A stretch of 64,000 nucleotides of DNA, from assembly GCA_963931865.1 (NCBI GenBank), contig OZ007507.1, positions 682,001-746,000 on the forward strand, written 5' to 3'. The notes beneath the pieces were generated by a model. It was not told the origin of the DNA, searched no databases, and worked only from the letters and a program-made list of their open reading frames with translations. Numbering within the stretch: position 1 is the stretch's first letter; every line of letters begins with the position of its first letter. This document shows positions 43,601-54,535 of this stretch, one piece after another. Source of the DNA: Axinella damicornis. Lineage: Eukaryota; Porifera; Demospongiae; Axinellida; Axinellidae. The position numbers were made by a program, and so were the translations under genes.

Positions 43601-45583
43601 TCATGCAGGTCACCGCCCTGTTAAAGTCGCTTGAGTTCATCTTTGTGCCCTTTGTGAACCCAGACGGTTACGCAGTAAGTTGACCCTTTCGACCTCTAGT
43701 CATAGCAGTTCACTGTAGATCGTACTGTTTAGTACACTTGGAGCAATGATAGGCTGTGGAGGAAGAATCGCAGGAAGGGAAGATCATGTGATGGTGTTGA
43801 CCTGAACAGAAACTACAACATCCGATGGGGTGGGGTGAGTCAACAAACTAGCTATATGCAATATTTTGTGCTAAGGGATTTTGTTGATCTTTAAATTTAG
43901 CCTGGAAGCTCTGGTAGTGAGTGCAGCGAGACATACCGTGGTCCCAGTGTGGAATCTGAACCAGAGACCCAAAACATAGTCAACTATTTCGAGTAAGCTC
44001 TGCACAACTAGTATACATTGGCACACTTGTGATTGTGCAGTATACTCTTTCGTTTCAGTAAGACAAACTAACTTTCTAACAGGATATGTAATGGATTTCA
44101 TGCAGCATATTTGACACAAACTAGTTGTTTGTTAGCTGATAGAGGACCAACAGTCCATTCCTCTGCATTTCCGGTCACCTTAGTGGCTGGGGACGTGGGA
44201 TTCATGACCTCATATGTTTGCCTGATCTGTATAGTCTCGTATTATGAGTGAACTGTTCAGTGGGTACAATGTGTTCTCAAGTGTCTTTTCACATGCACCC
44301 ACAGGCAGAATGGTCCCATCATTGTCCTCCTGCCACACCCACCTTGTCCTCCCTTGCCACACCCACAGGCAGAATGGTCCCATCATTGGAGCAATTGACT
44401 TCCATTCCTACAGTCAGCTGATCCTGAGGCCCTGGGGTTAGCAATCATACTTTTGATGTCTTAGATTGTGGCGTGCTCTGAGTGCTACACACCGTACCTT
44501 TGCCCATACATAGGCTTTACAAATGAGAGCTGTCCAGATGAGGAAGAACTGAAAGGGTTGGGAGATGGCATGTCCAAAGCAGCTTACGGCGTAAGGCCTT
44601 GCAACTTGTACTCACTGTAGGTTATGTAAAGTACAGGTGTGTAATTCAGGTATTAACTTGTGCCTAGTTAGTCAGGTTTCCAGATCAGCCTTGTTGCAGG
44701 CCTGCATGTGCCACTCAGCCTGGAGACTCGTTTATCATGCTTTGTCTATAGGTGCATCATACGAAGTACACACCAGAGAGGGGCATACAACTCTATACTG
44801 TCTCAGGAGCAGCCTCAGATTGGTATGCAGATATTCTTCCTTTTTTGTTAACGTTTTGCTTTTCGTGAAGGCTAAATTCATACATTGCACGGCTGGGCTA
44901 CTTCATGAAGCCTATAGAGCAGTGGAGTTAGTTTCCATATAGCAATAGAGATGAAAGTTTATATACTTGAAAGTGATCATGAAATGAACAAAAGATACCT
45001 TGTACCCATTGGTCACTTTAGAGATATAATTAAGAACTGTAGGCACTGGTGCACTGATGTGTAATGTTTATCTCCTGTCACTTTGTGGTACATTGGTTGC
45101 GTTGTTGAGTATTCAGTGGTTATGAAATGCTCTGCATGCAGCTGCTCACTCTCACCTGCAAGAGGCTTGATGCCTTGATTCCATCCATGCCTGGTCCACA
45201 CTGTCCACTAACGCAATCCTGACTGTCTGATGGCAGTTGGGGTTCAGGGTGTATGTATTTGTTGTGTAGGTTCTATTCTGAGGATGCAGCTGCACAGAAC
45301 AAGGGCTTCAGGGCAGCTGGGCTTGCCATTGAACTGAGAGACACAGGCCAGTACGGCTGCCTTCTCCCCCCGGACCAGGTAACCACTCAGTGGACCGTCA
45401 TGACAGTGCACAAAATTTAATACTCCATGGTTTCAAGCCCTTCCATGGCATGATCAGTCGCAGACTTAATAATTATTTGTGTGATCTGCCTCACAGATAA
45501 TACCGACAGGGCAGGAGATGGTGCCCACTGTGATCTACTTTGCAGAGCACATGCTGACTAACGCTATCCTGTACCAGAATTGA
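40700..45583 (+). CDS. CP3: secreted M14A-type zinc carboxypeptidase with extended propeptide
   Basis: Thirteen exons: 40700-40812, 42105-42242, 42488-42719, 42786-42966, 43403-43476, 43609-43674, 43733-43834, 43901-43992, 44369-44436, 44514-44590, 44752-44822, 45270-45378, 45497-45583; 469 aa with an exact frame. Exon 1 encodes a signal peptide (MALYVVILGVLVLLHPGVLT) homologous to that of CP4. Exon 2 adds a Pro-rich linker (PTPETGPLPPIFMRLPARP) before the RRTVTYEGQVIARC segment that is exon 1 in CP1/CP2, so the precursor is about 50 residues longer. The catalytic residues are present: HAREW, RLWRKNRRK, DLNRNY, DFHSYSQ, QLYTVSG and IELRDTGQYG. The 1.29-kb intron 1 holds a hAT-like MITE. Exon 9 is preceded by a duplicated partial acceptor. 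The exon 1 to 2 link is inferred from splice sites and frame; transcripts could instead start near 42076. Confidence 0.85.
41229..41613. mobile_element. hAT-like MITE in CP3 intron 1
   Basis: 385 bases. The left end CAGAGGCGGCGCCGG and the right end CCGCTGCCGCCCCTG (reverse complement CAGGGGCGGCAGCGG) form imperfect terminal inverted repeats of the CAGRGGCGG type common in hAT elements. A 5-base direct repeat GTATG flanks both sides (41224-41228 and 41614-41618), shorter than the usual 8-base hAT duplication. It holds no transposase. Confidence 0.6.
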
Positions 45584-46307
45584 TCAATTATGAATAGGCT
45601 GTGTATCGCAGTGTTGTTTTAGCCACATGCTCCTGTAGGAACAAATTGGAGAGAAAGGAGGGTCTGGTAAATGGGCTTGCTAGCAAGCGGAGCTGGGGAA
45701 TCCCAACAGATGCAACCAAAATAACTACAAGCGTGTTAAATGTCAACTGTGGCCCTGCGCAAGCGGCTGCACTTTGATTGAAGCATAGGGCTTCCACAAA
45801 CACACAATTGTTTCAATTTGCTCTGCACAGATTTCAGCAGAGATACGCTGGCTAGCAAACCCATTTACCTGACCCTCCTTTCCGATTTTTCCAACATGCA
45901 GGGCATACGCATGGAGGACTGGGCGTGGAAAGTCTGCATGGGATGTTGACAGACTAATGTTGTTTTAGTACTATAATATTATGATCTGATCATAATCGTC
46001 ATGATACAACAGATAGATATGCGATTATTATAGTAGTAATCCTCAGTTAGCTACTCTTGTGGCAGTCTCGTTCCCAGACCCCCTCAGTCTGGGAACGAGA
46101 CTACTCTTGATGGTGTTTTAGGCAAAGACAATAAATGTACGATAGTAACACTGGAATGTAGCAAAAAGGTGCCAACAATGGTGGAATGTTATGCATGGAG
46201 ATAAGGTTGCCAACTGTGCACTTCAACAGGGTTGTCGACATCTGTGCAGTCCCTTGTGCAGTCCCAGACAACAAAGGAGTAGTAGTTATAAATTTCATTC
46301 ATGTGTT
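45584..46307. other. Convergent spacer between CP3 and ST5
   Basis: About 720 bases between the 3' ends of CP3 (+) and ST5 (-). Apart from one palindrome (listed separately) nothing is recognised. Confidence 0.6.
46064..46102. repeat. TAGTCTC variant of the palindrome family
   Basis: AGTCTCGTTCCCAGAC and GTCTGGGAACGAGACT with a loop of about 7 bases: the same family with GTCTC/GAGAC in place of GCCTC/GAGGC, with both arms changed together. Confidence 0.85.
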
Positions 46308-47470
46308 TCACCTGTCCTCCCAAAAGCTGCCCTCAAATGAGTAGCCTCTGAAGAAAGGGAACTCCTTCATCCTCTTTTCTACAGTGGTGCGAACGCTTGG
46401 AGACCACACCAGTAAATCTCTTGTCCTAGAGACAGACTTGAAGGTTTTATTGTAGCACTGCTGGACGTAGTCTGCGGAGCACTCCAGATCCAGAGCATCA
46501 CAAAGGCTTTGGAGGGTGCTGTTGGGTCTCTTAATGAGGTCTTCAACGTGGACATGCAGTACTTTTGCCTTGCACATCCTAGATATATTCATCACTGCTT
46601 CTGACAGGTTAAACATCCTATCAATTTTAGAGGTCATTATCTCCATATTATAGTGTTGAGCTGGGGTGAAGGAATTTGAAGTCAGTAGCTTATGCGGGGT
46701 CCCCATACCAGCTACATAGTGGAGTCGAGTTGCTATCATATCAAATGGGTTTCGAACAACATGGATCATGTAGATGGGTATCCTTAATGTCTCTGCTAAC
46801 TCCTCACACTTATCAAGAAAAAGAGAAGGATCCGTAAGGTAGACAATGGTATTCCCGCTAGCTTGCTTATTGCCAATGACTTTGAGTTTCCTAAATCTCC
46901 CTTGCCATGAGGATGAAATAAACAATGAGTATCCCTTCCTATTCTTTCTGTCCGAACTTCTTCCACCCGTGGTGGCAGACTTCCTGCTGTCCGAGTAAAT
47001 AGCACTGAAGAGGTAACTTTTATTGAGCTTCAACTTTGGGGTCTTCAGCCAAGTACCGAACTCTTTACATTCATTAGCAATAATCATGTTGGGGTGGGCA
47101 TCCAGCATGCTACCAATAATGCTAGAACCACTTCTTGCATACCCAACAAAGAAAACAAATTTCTCCACACCGTCAATGTCGTCTTTTGAGAGCCCATCAT
47201 GGTGGGGTGGCAGGAGCATACTCTCTGATGCTGGTCCTCCTTCAGGTGTAGATAGAGAGATAGGCTGAATGTCTGCATACAGTTTCACTTTCAAAAGAGA
47301 CATTCGATTTTCTACTACATATTAGCACCTGATTTCCGAGTCACTGATTGAGAGCCGACGTCTGTGTCTCCTCTCCGAATCACCAACACAGCCAACAGTG
47401 TAAGAGGGAGGATGGAAATCGCCAGAGACAATTTGACGATCGTACTTACCCGTGCCCGCCCCAACCCCAT
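46308..47470 (-). CDS. ST5: type II membrane sulfotransferase, type C
   Basis: Two exons, 47470-47329 and 47272-46308, joined by an unusually short 56-base intron; 368 aa with an exact frame. The first exon encodes MGLGRARVSTIVKLSLAISI and a membrane helix, then RRGDTDVGSQSVTRKSG. The catalytic region carries FVFFVGYARSGSSIIGSMLD (5'-phosphosulfate loop), VIGNKQASG and YMIHVVRNPFDMIATRLHY (3'-phosphate site). The carboxy-terminal end FPFFRGYSFEGSFWEDR aligns with the QRYTFEGD ends of ST1-ST4. It is a tandem duplicate of ST6. Unlike ST1-ST4 it keeps an intron after the membrane anchor. A strong palindrome lies about 85 bases before the start codon. Substrate unknown. Confidence 0.87.
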
Positions 47471-47553
47471 CTCGTATACTGCGTACCGTGATCTGAGTAT
47501 ATACGTATACACGTACACAGGAGCGCCGCAACACACACAGTACACTATACAAC

Positions 47554-47699
47554 GCTGCCTGTTTGTATACTGGGTGCGCGCGCGTTTCCGGTACCTACAC
47601 CCCGTATGCCACATTCTAGAATGTGGCATACGGGTCCGAGTACGGGTGTAGGTACTAGGTACCGGAAACGCGCGCGCACCCAGTATACAAACAGGCAGC
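47554..47699. repeat. 146-base near-perfect palindrome upstream of ST5
   Basis: Arms of 49 bases: the left begins GCTGCCTGTTTGTATACTGG and contains GGTGCGCGCGCGTTTCCGG; the right ends CCAGTATACAAACAGGCAGC. The only break is a 7-base extra TAGGTAC in the right arm. The centre contains a second, perfect 32-base palindrome (CCGTATGCCACATT, CTAG, AATGTGGCATACGG). Confidence 0.95.
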
Positions 47700-48177
47700 T
47701 TTCGAATTTCGGAGACCTGACGCAACTAAATGTACTATTATAGTTGTCTGGGACTTGTGCACGTCTCAGATTATACGAAGTAGATATTGGTCCGGCAGGA
47801 AGTAGGGCAATGGGTTAGACGAGATGCGTTATTGCAGAATTAGATTCACATTTAAATTTTTGTGGCTGTTGTGGCTTTCAAAAACGCTGCCAGGAAGCAT
47901 TCTGCTATTAGCCAGGAAATAGACCAGTGACTAGTATCAACTTCCATTTCAGGAAATGGTATTAACTGCCACACCTTGTGGCTTCAAAGGTTAGTATCTG
48001 GAAGCTAACACATGCACATATATAGTCAAGGGATCATTCAGGATACTGTTGTATTATATAAAACTAGGAACAATGTTGGAATGTAATGACTGCATGCATA
48101 CGGATGGCCAACTGACAATTCAAAGGGGTAGCCTGAGACACTTGTGCAGTCCCAGACAACATAGGAGGAGTATTTGT
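47700..48177. other. ST6-ST5 intergenic region
   Basis: About 480 bases between the ST5 5' palindrome and the ST6 stop codon. No gene, motif or repeat is recognised. Confidence 0.5.
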
Positions 48178-49365
48178 TCATGTTTCCCAAAAGTTGCCCT
48201 CAAATGAGTAGCCTCTGAAGAAAGGGAACTCCTTCATCCTCTTTTCTACAGTGGTGCGAATGCTTGGAGACCACACCAGCAAATCTCTTGTCCTAGAGAC
48301 AGACTTGAAGGTTTTATTGTAGCACTGCTGGACGTAGTCTGCGGAGCACTCCAGATCCAGACCATCACAAAGGCTTTGGATAGCGCTGTTGGGTCTCTTA
48401 ATGAGGTCTTCAATGTGGACATGCAGTATTTTTGCCTTGCACATCCTAGATATATTCATCACTGCTTCCGACAGGTTAAACATCTTATCAATTCTGGAAG
48501 TCATTTTCTCCCCATCATATTGTTTAGCTGGGGTGGAGGAATTTGAAGTCAGTAGCTTATGCGGGGTCCCCATACCAGCTACATAGTGGAGTCGAGTTGC
48601 TATCATATCAAATGGGTTTCGGACAACATGGATCATGTAGATGGGTATTCTTAATGTCTCTGCTAACTCCTCACACTTATCAACAAAAAAAGAAGGATCT
48701 GTAAGGTAGACACTGGTAGTCCCGCCAGCTTGCTTATTGCCAATGACTTTGAGTTTCCTAAACCTCCCTTGCCATGAGGATGAAATAGACAGTGAGTATC
48801 CTTTCTTGTTCTTCATGTCCGAACTTCTTCCACCCGAGGTGGCAGACTTCCTGCTGTCCAAGTATAAAGCATTGAAGAGGAAACGTTTATTGAGTTCTAA
48901 TTTTGGTGTCCTCAGCCAAGTCATGAACGCGTCACATTCATTAGCGATAATCATGTCGGGGTGGGCATCCAGCATGCTACCAATAATGCTAGAACCACTT
49001 CTTGCATACCCAACAAAGAAAACAAATTTCTCTACACCGTCAACATCGTCTTTTGAGAGCCCACCAATCAGGGTTGGCAGAAGTGTTTTTGCTGATGTTG
49101 CTGTTCCTCCGGATCCAGGTGAGGACGTTGGTGATGCAGGAGAAGGTACACACTGGCCTGTATTATTAATCGAAAGTTACTAACACACAAAAACATACTA
49201 CTAATAAATTTAAGTACCTGATTTGCGAGTCACTGATAATTGAGAGTCGGTAACATCGATGGTTGTGTCTCCTCTCCTAAACACCAACACAGCCAGCAGT
49301 GCGAGAGGGAGGGAAATCGCCAGAGCAAACGACAATTTCACGTTTGTACTTACCCTAGGCCTCAT
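48178..49365 (-). CDS. ST6: type II membrane sulfotransferase, type C
   Basis: Two exons, 49365-49218 and 49157-48178, with a 60-base intron; 375 aa with an exact frame. Exon 1 gives MRPRVSTNVKLSFALAISLP and a membrane helix, then RRGDTTIDVTDSQLSVTRKS. The stem in exon 2 is a Pro/Ser/Thr-rich linker (QCVPSPASPTSSPGSGGTAT) that differs from ST5. The catalytic part is closely similar to ST5: VDGVEKFVFFVGYARSGSSI, GNKQAGGTTSVYLTD, IHVVRNPFDMIATRLHY. The intron lies at the same codon as in ST5 (after RKS, phase 1). ST5 and ST6 form a separate tandem pair on the strand opposite to the carboxypeptidases. Confidence 0.88.
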
Positions 49366-49787
49366 CTTGGATCACCGGAACTTGAAGAAGATCCGATCAC
49401 GATCACTCGTCCAGTCGCGTATGTGGTTAATAAAAAAAACACACGCACTGACCTCAAAATAAAATAAAAAGCTAGCTCCAGGTCCGGACCGCGATCCGAG
49501 CATGCGCATGAGTACCGGGCCGGGTACGGGTCCGGGTACGAGTTAGTCTCGTTCCCAGGGTCTGGGAACGAGACTAGGTACGGGTACGAGGCCGAGTTTT
49601 TCGGCGCTATGCTAATCATGGATAATATAGTATGCGTACTATATTATCCATGTGCTAATTATGTTGTTATGATGGCCATATGGCTGGCAGGAAGCTAATA
49701 AAGAGGTCTGTGAGAACGCGTTGTCGAGGAAAACAGTTCCGTTCGAGCCATCTCAAGGTAGCCGGCACCGCGTAGGTACTCTACGTG
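49366..49787. promoter_or_regulatory. Divergent promoter region ST6 / CP4
   Basis: The 422 bases between two divergent start codons. They contain the TAGTCTC palindrome, repeated GGGTACGGGTCCGGGTACGA motifs and a second hairpin (TATTATCCATG with CATGGATAATA). No TATA or CRE is evident. Confidence 0.5.
49544..49576. repeat. TAGTCTC-type palindrome between ST6 and CP4
   Basis: A 33-base palindrome TAGTCTCGTTCCCAGG, then GTCTGGGAACGAGACTA, in the spacer shared by the divergent ST6 and CP4 genes. A further perfect repeat (GGATAATATAGTATGCG and its complement) follows at about 49619-49653. Confidence 0.9.
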
Positions 49788-52700
49788 ATGTGGGTCGCAG
49801 TGATTCTCAGCGCGCTGGTGATCTGTCCTGGCGTGTTAACCTTGAGGAGTCGCGAGGGGTACTCCAGAACGGTGTCCTACAACAATGAAATAGTCGTCAC
49901 ATGGTAAGCGCGCAGATCAGAGTGTGCAATTTTGTTCAGTATAAGTTCCCGAGGCGATGTTTATTCGGCAGTGTTTATTGTCAACTTGGCGTGCTGTGCG
50001 CGCGCCCTGACAAATGTAATAAGACGAGCTGTGAACTGATGTGGTTTATGCAGCTATGCTGCTGCAAAACACGCTGGGTTCCGTCACTGCCGTTGATGAC
50101 TGGGTTCCTGGTGAGGGGCCGGGGGTTGTGGCTAGTAAAGTGGGTCCTTTTCTGTAAAAACCCAGTGCCAATGCAAGCTGGTGGGTTCTAAATCTGACTT
50201 CATTTATCTGTTTACAGTCCGGATCGGTCCAAGGCGACAGTCCAGGTGCTCATAAAGCATGCTGATGTACTGCACATGGGTCAGGAGAGCGTCGACCTTC
50301 GGCTCAACAAGCAAACTTTTACATCAGTGCAGCGGTACTTCCCCGAGTGTGAAATAGTTGTTGAGGACTTTGAGGTCTACATGCAAGAGGCCGAAAGACT
50401 GATGTTTCCGCAGCAGAGGGTGGAAGAGGAGGCGTGGATACAGGCCGTGGTGGAAGAGATGGTGCCTTCGGTAAGTGGTGGGACAGATGGTCTGACCTTC
50501 CCATTTGTTAGGGAAATTGGAGTATTGAGATCTGGTGCTCACTTGACATAACAGAAACCCTGAAGTTGTTTGGTTGCCTTGGAAGCTAGGATTGCAGATC
50601 AACAAAGCTGTAGATATTATTTTGTTATCCAATATCTGCTAATTCCATATCAGTGCACCCTTGACTGCTTCATGTGTGTTGAGGTGGGCACCAACACTGA
50701 GATGGGTAGCTTTCGTTGTGTGGGAGTTAACAGGCTGTTTCTCAAGTGTACATAGCATGAGGAAAGAGATGAGTGGAATGTGCGTCTCCTACGTGTGTGA
50801 GTTCTGAGTTTGCTTTGCTTGTTCCAGAATGACCTGGAAGCCGGCGAGAGAGTGTTTGCGCAGTGGGAGAAGGCACACATGAGCTCCACAACATGGTTTG
50901 AAGAATACGTAAGTTCACATTTGCAGCAAGTCAACATTCTTTGGGAGGTAACTAATATTCATATCTACCACACAACACTTCGTATCAGAACCAAATTCTG
51001 GGGTATGTGTCTGTAAATATGAGTAATTGCCCAGTCTACCATGGCAACACTGCTATGCAGGGAATGGGCAGTGACCACCTACATGTGCAGATCATGAGGC
51101 TATGTACACAATGTGGTGTATAGTAGAGTAGTTCTGAGAAGTGTTAAAACTACACATTGTATGCAAGAACCTCCTGGAATACACTGACCCATAGAAAATG
51201 AGTGATATTTGTATTGAGCTCAGAGCTACTTCATTGTCTAGGGGTGTGGCCTAATTGTGAACGCCAATGAGTGATAACACATTTTACAGTGGATTGCTTG
51301 AAGGTCATGTGATGTGTCTGTGACTTGTGTTTTCTTTTGTAGCATAACTATGAATCGATCAAGAATTGGTACCGCAATTTGGCCAACGAGCACTCTAATA
51401 TAGTTCGGTACGAGACATCAATTGGGCAGTCGGTGGAGGGCCGTGATATGCCTGCTGTCCACATCACTGCCAACCACAATCCAGGAAGAAAGAGGATCTA
51501 CTTCCAGTGTCAAATCCACGCACGTGAGCTGTGAATCTGGCCATAGACATAGGATCTAGTGTACCATTGTCTCATTCCCAGGCTAGCTACTAGTGTGCCA
51601 TTGTCTCATTCCCAGGTACTGTCAGTCCAGTTTGTTTATTGCAGTAGGCAATACTGCAAGCAGCTGAGGCTAATCTTTGTGTTCGAAATCAGAAGTTGAT
51701 TTGCCTCTTTCTGACCCGCAGGAGAGTGGATCAGCGGTGCTGCTTGCATGTACATAACCAGCCACCTGGTGACAGAGTATGCCGCCTCTAACAATGCACT
51801 GGTACGCTTTCTTCTTACGTAACATACCCCACCCACTTGGACAGCTGCTGTTATTACTTTGATTTTTGTGCAGGTAACCTCTCTGCTGAACAACCTCGAG
51901 TTTGTAGTGGTCCCGTTTGTGAACCCAGATGGATACGTGGTATGTGCTATGTTCGCCTGTCCTTCCTCCATCCCTCCCCTCCTCTATCCTTTCTTTCCCT
52001 GCCCTCCCTCCCTCCCCTCCCTCCCTCCCTCCCTCCCTCCCTCCCTCCCTCCCTCCCCTCCCTCTCTCCCCTTCCTCCCTCCCTGAGAATGAGTTAGTGA
52101 GTGAGAAAGTGCGAGCAGTTTGATCAGTGTCATTTGTCTGCTCTTCCTGCAGTACACATGGACTCACAATCGTATGTGGAGGAAGAACCGCCGGCAAACC
52201 CGAACCTCGGCAAGTTCAGGAAACTCTGATTGTTATGGAGTGGACATCAACAGAAACTTCCCAACAGGATGGCAGCTGGTGGGCAATATAGCAGCTGGGG
52301 GGCAATATAGCAGCTGGGGGGCAATATAGCAGCTGGGGGGCAATATAGCAGCTGGGGGGCAATATAGCAGCTGGGGGGGCAATATAGCAGCTAGTGGGCA
52401 ATATAGCAGCTGGGGGGCAATATAGCAGCTGGGGGGCAATATAGCAGCTGGGCAGCTGGAGGGCAATATAGCAGCTGGGGGGGGGCAATATAGCAGCTAG
52501 TGGGCAATATAGCAGCTGGGGGGCAATATAGCAGCATTTTACGTCAAGCTGGTTTCAATCATGCCCTAGGCCTAGAACGAGTGTTGGTGAACTGTCGAGA
52601 TCTTTTCAGCTTCCATAGTGTCGCTGCGTGTTGCCCTCTGTAAATGTGACCTCATGTGTGTGCAGCTGTGTGTGCAGCTCCCAGGCAGTCACATGATTGA

Positions 52701-54091
52701 AGGGGCTTACCCCTACCAAGAGGGGACAGCTGCTCTGTTGCCTACTTTATTGTTAATTTTCATGCTTCAGAGTGGCCATAATGTCCGAGGGATGCAATGT
52801 GCGGAGGACTACAGTGGACCCCATCCCCTCTCTGAGCCAGAGACACAGAACATTGTCAACTTCTTCCGGCGGAACTCCCCCACCATTGGGGTCATCGACT
52901 GGCACTCGTATGGAGAACTCATCCTAAGACCCTGGGGTATGTGTGTGCAGCCTTCTGGGTACTAGCCTCGTTCCCAGGCGCTCAGTACGGGGCACCTGGG
53001 AACGAGGCTAGAGATACACATGCTCATGGGGCAGGCAGGTGGTATTTCCGTGATGGCTTCTTCTGTACCTCATCACAAATTAGTGGGTACAAGGTTCTGG
53101 TTGTGGTGTGTCATTGTCGGTCTTCTTCCTCTTGTGGTGTCCAGGGTATACCAACCAGACCTCTCCAGATGAAACCAGGTTGAGAACGCTATCACAGGAA
53201 ATGAGGCAGTTGATAGGAAGGGTAAGCTTGTTTTCATAACACACTCTTCTCCCTAAATTTGCCTAGTTGTGTGCCGATACAGACAAATTTGTTGCAACAG
53301 GCTCTAGAGTGCATCCATCAGAAGACATACAGTAGATCATCCCCAGGCCGTGTGGGGTAGCCCCAGCCCATGTGGGGTAGCCCCAGCCCATGTGGGGTAG
53401 CCCCAGGCCGTGTGGGGTAGCCCCAGCCCATGTGGGGTAGCCCCAGGCCGTGTGGGGTAGCCCCAGCTGGGTGGGGGTCCACTATTCTGGCTGATTTTGA
53501 CCTTTGAACTGTTCTCTACCAACCTAGGTGCATAGCATGCACTATACTGCTCAGACCTCCTTCCAACTCTACCAGTGCTTTGGCATCGGGAGTGACTGGT
53601 GAGCCTCTGAGAGATCAGCAGATATTTTGTTTGCAATACAATGCCTTCATACAGGACTTACCTGCACAATGTAGATGTGGCTCTCTTGTGAATCTTTGTA
53701 CACCTGCATCCTGCTAGGTTTTACAGTGACGATGCTGCCAGCAGTAATGGAGGCTATAGGCCTGCTTCCTACTGCATTGAACTGAGAGGCACTGAGAGGG
53801 ACAGCTATGGCTTTGCACTCCCAGCAAACCAGGTAGGACTGAAGGGAACTAATGGGCACCCAGTTGAGCAGGAGGTTCAGCATAATATGCAGTACAACTG
53901 TGTGGGAGAGGATCATCTCAGGTCCTTGTGTGCACGGCCCTCGCACAATACTCTCACATAGCCAACCCTTCCTTCCTCACACCCAGATTGTCCCAACTAG
54001 CCAAGAGGTGTTACCGGCTGCCCTCCACTTTGCCAAGAGTATGATGGACAATCCCATCCCGTACAGTGGTGGAACCTCTGACCGAGTTTGA
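49788..54091 (+). CDS. CP4: secreted M14A-type zinc carboxypeptidase, divergent member
   Basis: Twelve exons: 49788-49903, 50218-50470, 50828-50908, 51343-51523, 51722-51801, 51874-51939, 52153-52278, 52771-52936, 53145-53221, 53528-53598, 53718-53832, 53987-54091; 478 aa with an exact frame. The signal peptide is residues 1-20 (MWVAVILSALVICPGVLTLR). The propeptide has an extra exon (NDLEAGERVFAQWEKAHMSS) and an acidic insertion. Key residues are kept: the zinc site HAREW across the intron after exon 4, RMWRKNRRQ, DINRNF, DWHSYGELILRPWG and the catalytic Glu in YCIELRG. The Tyr248 equivalent is in QLYQCFG. The substrate loop after the catalytic Glu carries an insertion (TERDSYGFALP). Exons 7 and 8 of the other copies are rearranged: one exon here covers both SEPETQN and the zinc His. 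The C-terminus has an extra tail (SGGTSDRV). The exon 7 donor lies in a minisatellite. Confidence 0.9.
52013..52083. repeat. (CCCT)n stretch in CP4 intron 6
   Basis: Imperfect CCCT/CCTC repeats forming a long pyrimidine tract upstream of the exon 7 acceptor. Confidence 0.8.
52270..52535. repeat. 19-base minisatellite grown from the CP4 exon 7 splice donor
   Basis: About 13 units of AGCTGGGGGGCAATATAGC. The first unit is the authentic exon 7 end GGCAGCTG followed by GTGGGCAATATAG. Most later units read GGGGGGCAAT, having lost the GT, but units near 52395 and 52500 still read AGTGGGCAAT. Confidence 0.92.
52963..53010. repeat. TAGCCTC-family palindrome in CP4 intron 8
   Basis: Arms TAGCCTCGTTCCCAGGCG and CACCTGGGAACGAGGCTA with a loop of about 12 bases. 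Confidence 0.9.
53338..53470. repeat. 20-base minisatellite in CP4 intron 9
   Basis: Six to seven copies of CCCATGTGGGGTAGCCCCAG with alternating CCCATG and GCCGTG variants. The unit itself can fold (GGGGTAGCCCC). Confidence 0.9.
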
Positions 54092-54535
54092 CCCTATCCT
54101 GTATAGCGACGGAACCTCAGAACGTGCTTGAAACATTGGATTTGCAATCCTTAACATAAATTATTATCACCGAATTGTAGTAGTTGACAATTTATCAACC
54201 ATAATTATCATAATAATGGTGCTGCTTGGGTAACCGGAGATAAATTTATAAACCTGCCGCTTGGGGTGGTAGTATGCATACACACAGCAGTACCTTGGGA
54301 TGATGTAAAACATACGTGGCTTGCCACTTCAGATTTCAATTTCTCACATGAAAGCAGCCATCATAAATGTTTAGCTGATCTCTAAATTTGTCATAAAATT
54401 TTGCAGTTTGCTTCTCCGGCATAAATAAGCAAAAGTAAATATGAAAACCGGATAATCATTGGACAGTTGATTAGTGTTATGATGATGATGGTGGTGGCTA
54501 TGTAGTATGAACGATGTACTTCAGTGATACGGCAG
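54092..54535. other. Convergent spacer between CP4 and SHPRH
   Basis: About 440 AT-rich bases between the stop codons of CP4 (+) and SHPRH (-). A diverged partial copy of the CP4 end (AATCCCATCCCGTACAGTGG versus CCCTATCCTGTATAGCGACG) follows the stop at once. Otherwise nothing is recognised. Confidence 0.6.
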
